Shown here one piece after another: positions 51,772 to 60,120 of a DNA stretch of 64,000 bases. The DNA is from Lacrimispora sphenoides JCM 1415 (GTDB lineage: Bacteria; Bacillota; Clostridia; Lachnospirales; Lachnospiraceae): positions 2,914,001 through 2,978,000 of the forward strand of contig NZ_LT630003.1 in NCBI RefSeq assembly GCF_900105615.1, given 5' to 3'. The notes beneath the pieces are model-generated. The model did no database searches, had not been told where the DNA came from, and saw nothing but the letters and a program-made list of their open reading frames with translations. The position numbers and the translations under genes were made by a program. Position 1 is the first letter of the stretch. Each line of letters opens with the position of its first letter.

Positions 51772-52732
51772 TTGCCTGCGCTCCTTTCCCTGCTTTTGCT
51801 GCCCTCTTCTTACCCTTAAATAGAGAAACGATCCCATTTGGCATAAAGATGACAAACAGCAGAGTGATGATTGAAAATACCAGCCAGTAGTAATTTTCCA
51901 TGAATCTTAAAAATTCCGGCACTAAAGTAACCAGAATCGCCCCGAGCACATTGCCTGGCACAGAGCCGATTCCTCCGATAACCAACATGACAACGTAGTT
52001 AATGGAATACTCCAGGTTATATGCACTTGGATTGATGAAACCAACGTAATGGGCATAAAGGCTTCCTGCCACGGTTGCATAAACGGATGCAAGGGTAAAC
52101 GCTAAAATCTTAATGGACGCAATGTTGATCCCTCCTGCTTCCACCGCATCCGGATTATCCTTAACTGCCAGGAAAGCCCGTCCCCATTTGGAGTTAACAA
52201 TCCGGTACGCGTTAAAGATAAGAATGACCGCTATGACCAGATAGAGATAGTAAATCTCTTTATTGGTCTGGAACTTATGGCCCAGGATAGAAAATGGAGG
52301 AATTCCCGTTACGCCCAATGCTCCTCCTGTCAGGCCTGTTAAATTCGTCATCAGAATACGGACGATTTCAGAAAAACCAATGGTAGTAAGGGCCAGATAT
52401 ACTCCGGATACCCTTAAGGAAGGATAGCCAAGACCCATTCCGATTAAAAATCCCATGCCCACGGCTGCGATTAAGCAAATCCATGGATTGACCCCAAGTC
52501 TTGTTGCCAGCAGGGAAGACGTATATGCTCCCATAGAGAATATACCGGCAGTTCCCAGATTCATCTGACCGGTAAGGCCGGTTATGAAATTAAGACCCAC
52601 TACTATAATGATATTAATTAATACCTGGATCATCAGATTCAGATGATAGTTATTGGAAATAAACATGGGTAGGATCGCTGCCAGAGCAATGGCTGCTGCT
52701 GCAATTAATGCCGATGTTTTGTTTATTTTCAT
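51761..52732 (-). CDS. livM: Branched-chain amino-acid ABC transporter permease LivM
   Basis: The 323-residue permease has about nine helices and the LivM pattern NFITGLTGQMNLGTAGIFSMGAY and the EAA-like loop WGRAFLAVKDNPDAVEAGGI. A basic C-terminal tail (KGKKRAAKAGKG) follows. It forms the membrane channel with LivH, encoded 15 bases upstream. GAGGAGG lies before the ATG. Confidence 0.92.
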   Translation of the reverse strand: MKINKTSALIAAAAIALAAILPMFISNNYHLNLMIQVLINIIIVVGLNFITGLTGQMNLGTAGIFSMGAYTSSLLATRLGVNPWICLIAAVGMGFLIGMGLGYPSLRVSGVYLALTTIGFSEIVRILMTNLTGLTGGALGVTGIPPFSILGHKFQTNKEIYYLYLVIAVILIFNAYRIVNSKWGRAFLAVKDNPDAVEAGGINIASIKILAFTLASVYATVAGSLYAHYVGFINPSAYNLEYSINYVVMLVIGGIGSVPGNVLGAILVTLVPEFLRFMENYYWLVFSIITLLFVIFMPNGIVSLFKGKKRAAKAGKGAQANGR

Positions 52733-52747
52733 TGCTTTCCTCCTCCC

Positions 52748-53614
52748 TTATCTCTTATTTCCCAGAATTCCTGACGGTCTCACCAACAAGAAGATGATTA
52801 ACAGTACAAATGACAAACAGTCTTTATAAACAGACGGAATCAGCATACTTCCAAAGATTTCAACCACTCCAAGTAGGATACCGCCCACAATTGCCCCTGG
52901 AAGGTAGCCAAAGCCGCCGATGACACCGGAGGCAAATCCTTTTAATCCGATCATGGATGACATCTGAAGTTCCACATTGAAGATAGGAATTACCAGGATT
53001 CCGATGGTGGCGCAGACAATCGCCGATAAACCAATGGTAAAAGCGATGTTCATGGGAACATTGATTCCCATTAAGGATGCTGCCGTTTTATTTTCCGATA
53101 CACAACGCATGGCTTTTCCGGTCTTGGTTGCTTTAAAGAAAACCTGAAGGCCAGCGGTAATTAAGGAACATACCACAATAATCACCAAATGAGCTTTTGA
53201 GACTACCACAGAACCAAAGTGAATGGATCCTCTCATGAAATTATCCAGTGTAAAGGGAAGAGGCCCCCAGATCAGGCGAACCGACTCTATCATAATCCTG
53301 CCAAGGATAACGGTTCCGATCACTGCGAATAAATTGGTGGAAAGCTTGCTTAGCGGATTAAAAATTACAAACGCGCTGACAATACCTAATAAAAACATGG
53401 TAAAAATTGTGAAAAGAATTGCTAGTATCGGCGGAAGCCCAAGACCCAGCACATAGGTACCGGCAAACATATAAGCTCCAAATAAGATGAACTTATCATG
53501 GCTGAAATTGAGTAATCCTGTTGCGTTCCAGATAAGAGTGTACTCAATACCTACCAGAGCATAGATAAAACCCATGGCAATACCGGTAATGAGCAGCTGT
53601 ACAAATACCTGCAT
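52748..53614 (-). CDS. livH: Branched-chain amino-acid ABC transporter permease LivH
   Basis: The 288-residue permease has about eight helices and LivH motifs GIAMGFIYALVGIEYTLIW and TKTGKAMRCVSENKTAASLMGI, and ends in a short basic tail. The Gly-rich GVIGGFGYLPGAIVGGILLG helix is typical. Paralogues of the family can carry other amides, so substrate assignment rests on the full five-gene set. Confidence 0.92.
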   Translation of the reverse strand: MQVFVQLLITGIAMGFIYALVGIEYTLIWNATGLLNFSHDKFILFGAYMFAGTYVLGLGLPPILAILFTIFTMFLLGIVSAFVIFNPLSKLSTNLFAVIGTVILGRIMIESVRLIWGPLPFTLDNFMRGSIHFGSVVVSKAHLVIIVVCSLITAGLQVFFKATKTGKAMRCVSENKTAASLMGINVPMNIAFTIGLSAIVCATIGILVIPIFNVELQMSSMIGLKGFASGVIGGFGYLPGAIVGGILLGVVEIFGSMLIPSVYKDCLSFVLLIIFLLVRPSGILGNKR

Positions 53615-53636
53615 ATGTAGTACCTCCTCGTTATTT

Positions 53637-53668
53637 GCACCCGGCAGCTGTTTTAAGCCGCCGGGTGC
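53637..53668 (-). terminator. Attenuator-like hairpin between livJ and livH
   Basis: GCACCCGGC and GCCGGGTGC form a nine-base stem (with GG/AGC inner bases) right after the livJ stop. No T-tract follows on the minus strand. Such a hairpin usually raises the binding-protein message over that of the membrane parts. Confidence 0.55.
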
Positions 53669-53688
53669 CGTTCATTCCCTTTTTATAA

Positions 53689-54900
53689 TCAGTCTAAGGA
53701 TACCTGTTTGGATACAGACATATTCTTTTCTCCGTTAAACTCCAGAATATAAAGGTTCGTATTCATCTCTCCCTGCTCAGAGCAGTTAAGCTTTCCAAAT
53801 ACAGCATTAAAATCTTTTGTTTCAGAAAGAGCCTTGCGAATATCTTCCGGTTTATCGGAGCCTGCCCGCTCAATGGCATCGGCTGTTAAATAAGCTGCAG
53901 TATAATACATCGCTGCATAACGTTCCACATCAGCTCCCCAGCGTGTCTTAAAATCATCTAAGAATTTCTTCATGGTCTCATTGGTCTGGTCTGCGTAGAA
54001 ATCTGTAGATGCATAAGTACCTTCCAGCTGTTTTGCATCGCATAAATCATAGGTCTGGGACTGTGCCAGAGCATTAGGCCCAACATGAGGAAGATCTCCC
54101 ATACCAAGCTCGTCCAGCTGACGTACAATCAAAGCCGCCTCTGCGTCATGGGAAAAATCAAAGATAACATCAGGTCCCCAGCCTTTTATTTTGGAAAGCT
54201 GTGATGTTAAGTCCTTATCACCGGATGTAAATCCTTCTGAGTAATATTCAATTCCATTCTTTTCGCAATACAGTTTTGTGGCATTGTCGGCCGCTACACC
54301 GTAATCATCTGTATCATAGAGAGCTCCAACCTTTGCAGCACCAAACTGGTCCTTGGCAAACTCCACCATAGCCGGTCCAACGGCTCCGTCAGAAACGGAT
54401 ATACGGAAAAAGTATGGATTCTGTGCTTCTAAAAGCTTTGGTGAGGTAGCAGCGCTGATGAACGGTACTCCTGCCTTCCGATATAATTCCTGAGTTGCAG
54501 ATGCCATAGGAGAAGTATGAGGTCCGATTGACACCGAAACATTCTCACCCAGAATCTTATTGACTGCATTTACCGCACCTGTGGGAGTCCCTGTGTCATC
54601 AACCAGAACCATCTCCAAAGGTCTTCCCCCCAGCACTCCGCCTTTGGCGTTGATTTCTTCAAACGCCATGGTTACGGCCTGCTTCATACGAAGCCCACCG
54701 GCCGCCATAGGGCCGGTTACCATGTTGGATACTCCCACCTTGATCGGAGCACCGGTAGCCGTTGACTGGGCTCCTGCCTGCGTTTCACCTGAAGCCGGAG
54801 CTTTCGCTGCGCCTGATGTACTGCTGCCGCAGCCAGCCAGGGATGAGACAGTCATACCAACCGCCATTGCCATGCATAAAACTTTTTTCATCCTTCTCAT
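53689..54900 (-). CDS. livJ: Branched-chain amino-acid ABC transporter substrate-binding lipoprotein LivJ
   Basis: The 403-residue protein has lipobox SLAGCGSS, a short Ala/Thr/Gly linker and a type I amino-acid binding domain (KVGVSNMVTGPMAAGGLRMKQ in part VGVSNMVTGPMA, and GVLGGRPLEMVLVDDTG and SPMASATQELYRKAGVPFISA). It delivers Leu/Ile/Val or a related compound to LivHM. AGGAGG lies eight bases before the ATG. A sigma-A promoter is at 54988-55016. The divergent GntR gene suggests regulation of this operon. Confidence 0.92.
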   Translation of the reverse strand: MRRMKKVLCMAMAVGMTVSSLAGCGSSTSGAAKAPASGETQAGAQSTATGAPIKVGVSNMVTGPMAAGGLRMKQAVTMAFEEINAKGGVLGGRPLEMVLVDDTGTPTGAVNAVNKILGENVSVSIGPHTSPMASATQELYRKAGVPFISAATSPKLLEAQNPYFFRISVSDGAVGPAMVEFAKDQFGAAKVGALYDTDDYGVAADNATKLYCEKNGIEYYSEGFTSGDKDLTSQLSKIKGWGPDVIFDFSHDAEAALIVRQLDELGMGDLPHVGPNALAQSQTYDLCDAKQLEGTYASTDFYADQTNETMKKFLDDFKTRWGADVERYAAMYYTAAYLTADAIERAGSDKPEDIRKALSETKDFNAVFGKLNCSEQGEMNTNLYILEFNGEKNMSVSKQVSLD

Positions 54901-54987
54901 GTTGTAATCCTCCTCTTACGAATTATGAGTTCAATTAAATTGTTTAAGAAATATATTAATTCAGCAGTAATATATTTTCATGGCGTT

Positions 54988-55016
54988 AGTATACTATAGC
55001 AGTGTTTGAAAAGCAA
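54988..55016 (-). promoter_or_regulatory. Promoter of the liv operon
   Basis: TTGCTT (55011-55016) and TATACT (54988-54993) with 17-base spacing on the minus strand. The rest of 55017-55288 is AT-rich, and I find no clear palindromic operator. Confidence 0.6.
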
Positions 55017-55288
55017 TAATAAATATTTTTTTAACAAGGATTTTGTTTCTTTTATCCATTTAAAACCTCTATTTTTTGTGCACTTTAACGATAATAATCA
55101 TTTTTCATGTGATAATTGTATAATTTTTTATTTATATTTATTATTTTCATCCATGGTAAAAACATTACTTGTACCGTATACTGTATCTATTGTGCTAATT
55201 TTTCTTGAAAGTAATATATTGATTACAATTAAAAATATCCATGTCCGAATCTTTCCGTGACATAGCTATAACACAAAGGAGCGCTGAA

Positions 55289-55975
55289 ATGACTAAAAAG
55301 TTTACCCAAAACCCGGGAGAGTCCGCACGTGAATATGCCCTTCGGTTTCTTCTGGACCAGATTATTAACCTGGAATTCACGCCAGGACAAAAAATCTCTG
55401 ATATAGAAATCTCAAAAGAATTAAACATCAGCCGGACTCCGGTCAGAGAAGCCATTCTTTCACTGACCAATGGCCATTTGATCGAAAGCTATCCTCAAAA
55501 GGGGATTTTTGTTTCTTTGATTGATAGTAATATCGTGGAACAGGTATGTACCATGAGGAAAATGATTGAGGGGCCGCTGGCAGAAATGAGCTGTGATTTT
55601 ATCACCCAGGAGCACCTGGATAACTTATATGACTATATAACGCTCCAAAAAGATTACGCATCCAACGGACCGAGGGAGAACTTCGAGAAATTTCTGACTC
55701 TGGATATTGCTTTCCACAAAGAATTTTATGATATATGCGGTATGGCTTTTATCTATGACACCATGCAGACCATCATGCCTCACTTTGACAGGCAGCGAAA
55801 GCTGAGTTATCAGATCAATGTATCAGACCGTGTCATCAGCGATCACTCCGCCATCTGCAAAGCCATCATGGACAAGGATAAGAAAAAGGCTTCTGAAGCC
55901 ATGATCCGGCACATATCCACCGCATTGGCAGATCAGACCATACTCAAAAAAGAATTTCCCGATTACTTCATTTAA
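55289..55975 (+). CDS. GntR-family regulator with FCD ligand domain
   Basis: From the ATG at 55289 (AAAGGAG at eight bases) the product is 228 residues. It has a winged HTH (EISKELNISRTPVREAILSLTNGHLIE in part ISRTPVREAIL, about residues 40-68) and an all-helical FCD domain that binds small carboxylates or amino-acid-derived ligands. The metal ligands of such domains fit Asp/His positions in LDIAFHKEFY, DHSAICKAIM and MIRHISTAL. Divergent orientation to livJ makes the liv-dehydrogenase operon the likely target. Confidence 0.9.
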   Translation: MTKKFTQNPGESAREYALRFLLDQIINLEFTPGQKISDIEISKELNISRTPVREAILSLTNGHLIESYPQKGIFVSLIDSNIVEQVCTMRKMIEGPLAEMSCDFITQEHLDNLYDYITLQKDYASNGPRENFEKFLTLDIAFHKEFYDICGMAFIYDTMQTIMPHFDRQRKLSYQINVSDRVISDHSAICKAIMDKDKKKASEAMIRHISTALADQTILKKEFPDYFI

Positions 55976-56006
55976 CGGATTGGTACCATATTTTGATACG
56001 ATAAGG

Positions 56007-56034
56007 AGCCGTAAAACAGAACTGTTTTACGGCT
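56007..56034. terminator. Convergent hairpin between the GntR gene and the DUF1667 gene
   Basis: Perfect 13-base arms (AGCCGTAAAACAG / CTGTTTTACGGCT) with a two-base loop, placed between the two converging stops. Confidence 0.65.
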
Positions 56035-56056
56035 GCTATCAATTGCCGGATCTTAA

Positions 56057-56443
56057 TTATTTCTGCAGTTCGCCTGCCGGCACAGATTTTGTCACAATCA
56101 CATCTGCATCATATCCAAGAATATTTTCCACGATAACCGTACCGGCTGTCACAGGTGCTGTCAGACTGCACTTCTTTATCTCTTCCATGGCATCAAAGAT
56201 TCTGGCTTTTGGGATCGGGTTCGTCAGACGTACGCTGGCTAATGGCAGAATTCCTCCTTTTACCAGAACTGAAGTTGCAATATTACGGCGGGGATCAATC
56301 AGTTCCTGCTTCACATAAATCTCTCCTCTTGGACAGAGGGCGCCATCTATGGACCGTATCAAGCCGCCGCCTTCTTTTATTTCTATATCTGCACTTATTT
56401 CGCACCCGTTCGGGCAGATAATACAGGTAAATTCCTTCATCAT
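56057..56443 (-). CDS. DUF1667 iron-sulfur protein
   Basis: Started at the ATG at 56443 (GGAGG ten bases upstream), the product is 128 residues. Four cysteines in CIICPNGC and GALCPRG form a CxxCxxxC...C pattern like the [4Fe-4S] site at the start of molybdopterin oxidoreductases. DUF1667 genes regularly follow GlpA/GlpB-like oxidoreductase genes in anaerobes. It may pass electrons from the flavoproteins, in the way GlpC does in enteric bacteria, but this is inference. It overlaps the preceding gene by four bases. Confidence 0.85.
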   Translation of the reverse strand: MMKEFTCIICPNGCEISADIEIKEGGGLIRSIDGALCPRGEIYVKQELIDPRRNIATSVLVKGGILPLASVRLTNPIPKARIFDAMEEIKKCSLTAPVTAGTVIVENILGYDADVIVTKSVPAGELQK

Positions 56444-57699
56444 TCTACGCACACCTCCAAATCTGAGCCGGATACCAGCTTTTCATGAGAAATGACAACG
56501 CGGATCATTTCTGCAGGTATTGCTTTTTTCATCTTTTTAGCTGCCACTTCCTTCCCGGCCTGGCGCACAACAATGCGGCAGTCCTTCATCGGTCTTTTTA
56601 CCCTTAAGGACAACGTAAATTCTTTCGTTCCGCTGACTCTTTGAGGTACCGTATACCCGATATTGCAGTCGGTTTTAATCGCAATGGCAGCTGGTCTGAG
56701 ACTTCCCTCTTTTACGTATTCCGCCACTGAATCGGCCAGACTCTCCGCCTCGATCGAGACAAAATCAACCAGGTCATGTACATGAAGGACGTTTCCTGCG
56801 GCAAAGATCCCTTCTGCGTCAGTCTGGAAATATTCGTCTACAAAAGCGCCCCTGGTCCGTTCATCTAAGATAACTCCCGCATCCAGGGATAGTTCATTCT
56901 CCGGAATCAGGCCGACGGAAAGAATGAGCGTATCACACTGGTACTCTTTTTCTGTTCCTGGGATGGGCATAAAATTCTCATCTACCTGAGAGACAGTGAC
57001 GCCGGTAAGCCTGGTATTTCCATGAATTGCAGTTATTCCATGGCTTAAATACAGTGGTATGTCATAATCATTAAGACACTGTTGGATATTGCGCGGCAAT
57101 CCGCTGGGATAAGGCTGGATATCAAATACAGCCTTTACATGAGCCCCTTCCAGAGTAAGCCGGCGGGCCATAATCATGCCGATATCTCCGGAGCCCAGTA
57201 TTACCGCTTCCTTAGCCGGCATGGTATTAAACAGATTCATATAAGCCTGGGCAACACCTGCTGTAAATACGCCCGCAGGCCGCTCACCCGGAATCCCAAT
57301 GGCTCCCCTTGTCCGCTCGCGGCAGCCCATGGTCAGGATCACTGCCTTTGCCTGCCAGGTTCTCATGCCTTCCCTGGAAACTGCCGTCACCTGTCTTTCA
57401 CGGGTCACCTCCAGTACCGTTGCATCTGTTAGGTAAGGAATATTCAGCTCTTCTATTGTGTCAATGAAACGCTGTGCATATTCAGGACCGCTTAAGGCAG
57501 TCTGAAAGCGGGTCAATCCGAATCCGTCGTGAATGCATTGGCGCAGGATGCCTCCCAGCTGCTTTTCCCGCTCAATGATCAGCAGGTTACGAATTCCGCG
57601 GCGGTAAAGTTCTGCTGCTGCTGCAAGCCCGGCAGGTCCTCCGCCTATAATTACAACATCCACCTGTTCTACCTGGATCTCTTTTCGTTCTGCATTCAT
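56440..57699 (-). CDS. FAD-dependent pyridine nucleotide-disulfide-type oxidoreductase (GlpB-like partner)
   Basis: The 419-residue flavoprotein has an N-terminal FAD loop VIIGGGPAGLAAAAELYRRG, a second nucleotide-binding site AVILGSGDIGMIMARRLTLEG, and GIFAAGNVLHVHDL near the flavin. It has no redox-active CxxC. A small C-terminal beta domain (residues 335-419) follows. In Clostridia such proteins are encoded between a GlpA-like oxidase and DUF1667, and are annotated as the NAD-linked subunit of an anaerobic glycerol-3-phosphate dehydrogenase complex. It overlaps both neighbours by four bases. Confidence 0.88.
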   Translation of the reverse strand: MNAERKEIQVEQVDVVIIGGGPAGLAAAAELYRRGIRNLLIIEREKQLGGILRQCIHDGFGLTRFQTALSGPEYAQRFIDTIEELNIPYLTDATVLEVTRERQVTAVSREGMRTWQAKAVILTMGCRERTRGAIGIPGERPAGVFTAGVAQAYMNLFNTMPAKEAVILGSGDIGMIMARRLTLEGAHVKAVFDIQPYPSGLPRNIQQCLNDYDIPLYLSHGITAIHGNTRLTGVTVSQVDENFMPIPGTEKEYQCDTLILSVGLIPENELSLDAGVILDERTRGAFVDEYFQTDAEGIFAAGNVLHVHDLVDFVSIEAESLADSVAEYVKEGSLRPAAIAIKTDCNIGYTVPQRVSGTKEFTLSLRVKRPMKDCRIVVRQAGKEVAAKKMKKAIPAEMIRVVISHEKLVSGSDLEVCVE

Positions 57700-59162
57700 G
57701 ACTCCACCTCCTGCCGTACTTTGCCAAAGAACATATTAGAACCTTTTCTGGCATATTGGATTTGATCTTCTTTTTTCCCCAGTTCCTGCTCTATCAGCTG
57801 TGCAATGCGCATCTGGCAGTAACCGCCCTGGCAGCGCCCCATCATCGAGCGTGTTCTATACTTAATCCCTGTTAAGGTGTCAACTCCCAGGGGATTATGG
57901 ATTGCCTGTAGAATTTCTGCCTTAGTCACCTTTTCACAACGGCAGATCACCTCTCCGTATTCCGGATTTTCCAGGATTTTAAGGTTCTGCTCTTCGTTTG
58001 AAAGCTCCGCAAACCGCACCACGCCTTTGCGCATGGGATTAAAGGAGGAGTTAAGGGTAAGCGTTTCCCTCTCCGCCATGAGCCCGGCCGCATAACGGGC
58101 AATCGGGACAGCCGCAGTCAGTCCGGGAGATTCTATGCCCACCAGATTGATAGCTCTCGGCGCTGTCATATCCTGCACCTCAATTTTAAAATCCTGGATT
58201 GCTCCATTCTCATCTACCCATTTGGGAAGGATTCCGGAATAGTTACGGATATAATCCTTCTTATGGATACAGGGCCATAAGTCAGAGGCACTCCTTGCTA
58301 AATAGTCCATATTTTCCTGGGATACGCCATAATATGTAAAATTCTCTGTCAGATCCGCATTGGGCCCGACGATCACATTGCCATCTGTCGTGTTGGTCAC
58401 GTGGATCCCCATATAGGTATTGCTGGGAACCGGATATACCGGCATGGGAAGCAAAGGACCGGTCCTTTTATCCAGAATGATGTAATCTCCCTTGGAACCT
58501 ATGATCTTATAACTGCCCATACCAAGCAGCTCCGATATTTTTCCGCAGCCTAAGCCTGCACTGTTCACTACCCAGCGGCTGTAAAAGGTTCCGCCGGATG
58601 CGGTGATCACATAATTGGAATCCGCATCTCTTTCAATGGCTGTCACCTCCCGGTCAAAGAAATAATCCACACCATTTTCTGCTGCATTCTCAGCCAGGGC
58701 AATGGTATATCCGAAAGGATCTACGATTCCGCTTTCAGCGGAGTACATGGCAAAATCCCCAACCACAGCAGGAACCAGTTCATGAAGCCGTTCTTTTCCG
58801 ATCAGCTCCATCCCGTTTACTCCATTGGCTTTGCCCTGCTTCATGGTCCGTTCCAGTGCTTCCTGATCTTCCGGTGTATTACCTACCAGAACCTTTCCGC
58901 AACGTTTAAAAGGAAAATCCAGTTCTTCAGAAAGTTGTCCCATGATTTGGTTGCCTTCTACACACAGTTTTGCTTTTAAAGAACCGGTGTCATACGCGAA
59001 TCCTCCGTGGACCACCCCGGAATTTCGCCCGCTCGTCTCACAGCAGACATCCAGATTTTTTTCCAAAACGCCTATTTTTAAGCGATATCTGGACATTTCC
59101 CTCGCAATTGCGCTTCCAATGACCCCGCCTCCGATAATAAGTACATCATATAATTGTTTCAA
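57696..59162 (-). CDS. GlpA-like FAD oxidase with C-terminal BFD [2Fe-2S] domain
   Basis: The likely start is the TTG at 59162, nine bases after GGAGG, giving 488 residues; a longer frame to 59237 has no domain and would run over the operator. The N-terminus is a DAO/GlpA flavin fold (DVLIIGGGVIGSAIAREMSRY), with TSGRNSGVVHGGF and PIARYAAGLM. Residues from about 385 form a BFD-like domain with CRCEKVTKAEI and GRCQGGYCQ, the four ligands of a [2Fe-2S] cluster. The protein oxidises a hydroxy acid or glycerol 3-phosphate. No glycerol kinase or facilitator is adjacent, so the substrate stays open. Confidence 0.88.
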   Translation of the reverse strand: MKQLYDVLIIGGGVIGSAIAREMSRYRLKIGVLEKNLDVCCETSGRNSGVVHGGFAYDTGSLKAKLCVEGNQIMGQLSEELDFPFKRCGKVLVGNTPEDQEALERTMKQGKANGVNGMELIGKERLHELVPAVVGDFAMYSAESGIVDPFGYTIALAENAAENGVDYFFDREVTAIERDADSNYVITASGGTFYSRWVVNSAGLGCGKISELLGMGSYKIIGSKGDYIILDKRTGPLLPMPVYPVPSNTYMGIHVTNTTDGNVIVGPNADLTENFTYYGVSQENMDYLARSASDLWPCIHKKDYIRNYSGILPKWVDENGAIQDFKIEVQDMTAPRAINLVGIESPGLTAAVPIARYAAGLMAERETLTLNSSFNPMRKGVVRFAELSNEEQNLKILENPEYGEVICRCEKVTKAEILQAIHNPLGVDTLTGIKYRTRSMMGRCQGGYCQMRIAQLIEQELGKKEDQIQYARKGSNMFFGKVRQEVES

Positions 59163-59192
59163 TATTTTTGACCTCCAGAAATAAATGAACAC

Positions 59193-59216
59193 TATAGGGT
59201 GAATATTCATCCTATA
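59193..59216. promoter_or_regulatory. 24-bp palindromic operator for the oxidase operon
   Basis: TATAGGGTGAATATTCATCCTATA is a dyad with one mismatched pair, placed from about 12 bases downstream of the -10. This would block initiation or early elongation. The GntR gene just upstream is the likely binder. Confidence 0.65.
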
Positions 59217-59227
59217 AATATATTCTA

Positions 59228-59256
59228 TTTTTATCACATTCGATGGAATAAGTCAA
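59228..59256 (-). promoter_or_regulatory. Promoter of the oxidase operon
   Basis: TTGACT (59251-59256) and TAAAAA (59228-59233) with 17-base spacing on the minus strand, between the GntR terminator and the palindrome. Confidence 0.55.
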
Positions 59257-59269
59257 GAAAAAGTAAAAA

Positions 59270-59306
59270 ATAAGGCATATACTCATCCCATGAATATATG
59301 CCTTAT
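59270..59306 (-). terminator. Terminator of the GntR gene
   Basis: Twelve-base arms (ATAAGGCATATA / TATATGCCTTAT) around a 13-base loop, with TTTTTT following on the minus strand. Confidence 0.8.
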
Positions 59307-59338
59307 CTCTTCCTGCATGATTTCAGACCATGATTTAA

Positions 59339-60022
59339 TCAGGTTCTATCCCGGTCTTCTTCCTTATAGCGGTTTTCGTTGTACATTAAGTGGAAATACA
59401 TTGCCTGCTGTGCCTCTACAGGCTTCCGGTCCCTGATCGCCTCATAAATCCTGCGATGTGACAATAACGTCTGGGCATATTCAGTCTCCCGGACCGAACC
59501 GGCAAAGACCCTGACCCCGTCGGTAATGACAGGTACCAGGTTTGCTATGACCAGATTATGGCTGCAGTTGGCAATCTGGGCATGGAACTGGGAATCCTTT
59601 TCCGAATAATCCTCCCGGTTCTCCATCATCTTTTCTAACTCCAGAAGTATCTGTTCCAGGCAAAGGATTTCCTCCAAATCTGCGTTCTGGGCCGCCAGGG
59701 CTGCAATCGGGGGCTCCAGCATAACCCGGATCTGGATCAAATCCTCTGTCAGCTTTCTTCTGTCTTCTATCATGGTAAATCCCAGAGGATCATCGGCCAC
59801 ACCATTTTTATCCGACAGAAAGGTCCCCGATCCCTGGCGGATGGTGACAATATTCCGGGACATCAGGATCCTTAAGGCTTCACGGACCGTATTACGCCCT
59901 ACCCCCAGAACTTCAGACAGTTCCGCCTCGGTGGGCAGTTTGTCTCCTGCAGTGTATCCTTCTTCCTGTATGATCTGCAATAATTTTTGGGCGGCAATTT
60001 CTGCCAGTGTCTGTTTTTCCAT
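59339..60022 (-). CDS. GntR/FadR-type regulator with FCD domain
   Basis: The 227-residue protein has a winged HTH (KLPTEAELSEVLGVGRNTVREALRIL, in part GVGRNTVREALRIL) and wing IRQGSGTFLS, and an FCD domain with the metal-type motifs DSQFHAQIANCSHN and HRRIYEAIRDR. It lies directly upstream of the GlpA-like operon on the same strand but has its own terminator. The palindrome at 59193 is its likely operator, with a hydroxy acid or the oxidase substrate as ligand. AAGGAG precedes the ATG. Confidence 0.9.
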   Translation of the reverse strand: MEKQTLAEIAAQKLLQIIQEEGYTAGDKLPTEAELSEVLGVGRNTVREALRILMSRNIVTIRQGSGTFLSDKNGVADDPLGFTMIEDRRKLTEDLIQIRVMLEPPIAALAAQNADLEEILCLEQILLELEKMMENREDYSEKDSQFHAQIANCSHNLVIANLVPVITDGVRVFAGSVRETEYAQTLLSHRRIYEAIRDRKPVEAQQAMYFHLMYNENRYKEEDRDRT

Positions 60023-60062
60023 GATATACTCCTTCCCCGTTCCTAACCTGCATTTACATAAT

Positions 60063-60102
60063 AAAACAGACAGCAGACGGATATTGGCCTATCTGCTGTC
60101 TG
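60063..60102 (-). terminator. Terminator of pnp
   Basis: CAGACAGCAGA pairs with TCTGCTGTCTG over a 14-base loop on the minus strand and is followed by TTTTATT. Confidence 0.8.
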
Positions 60103-60120
60103 CCACAGGGCATAGCTGTT

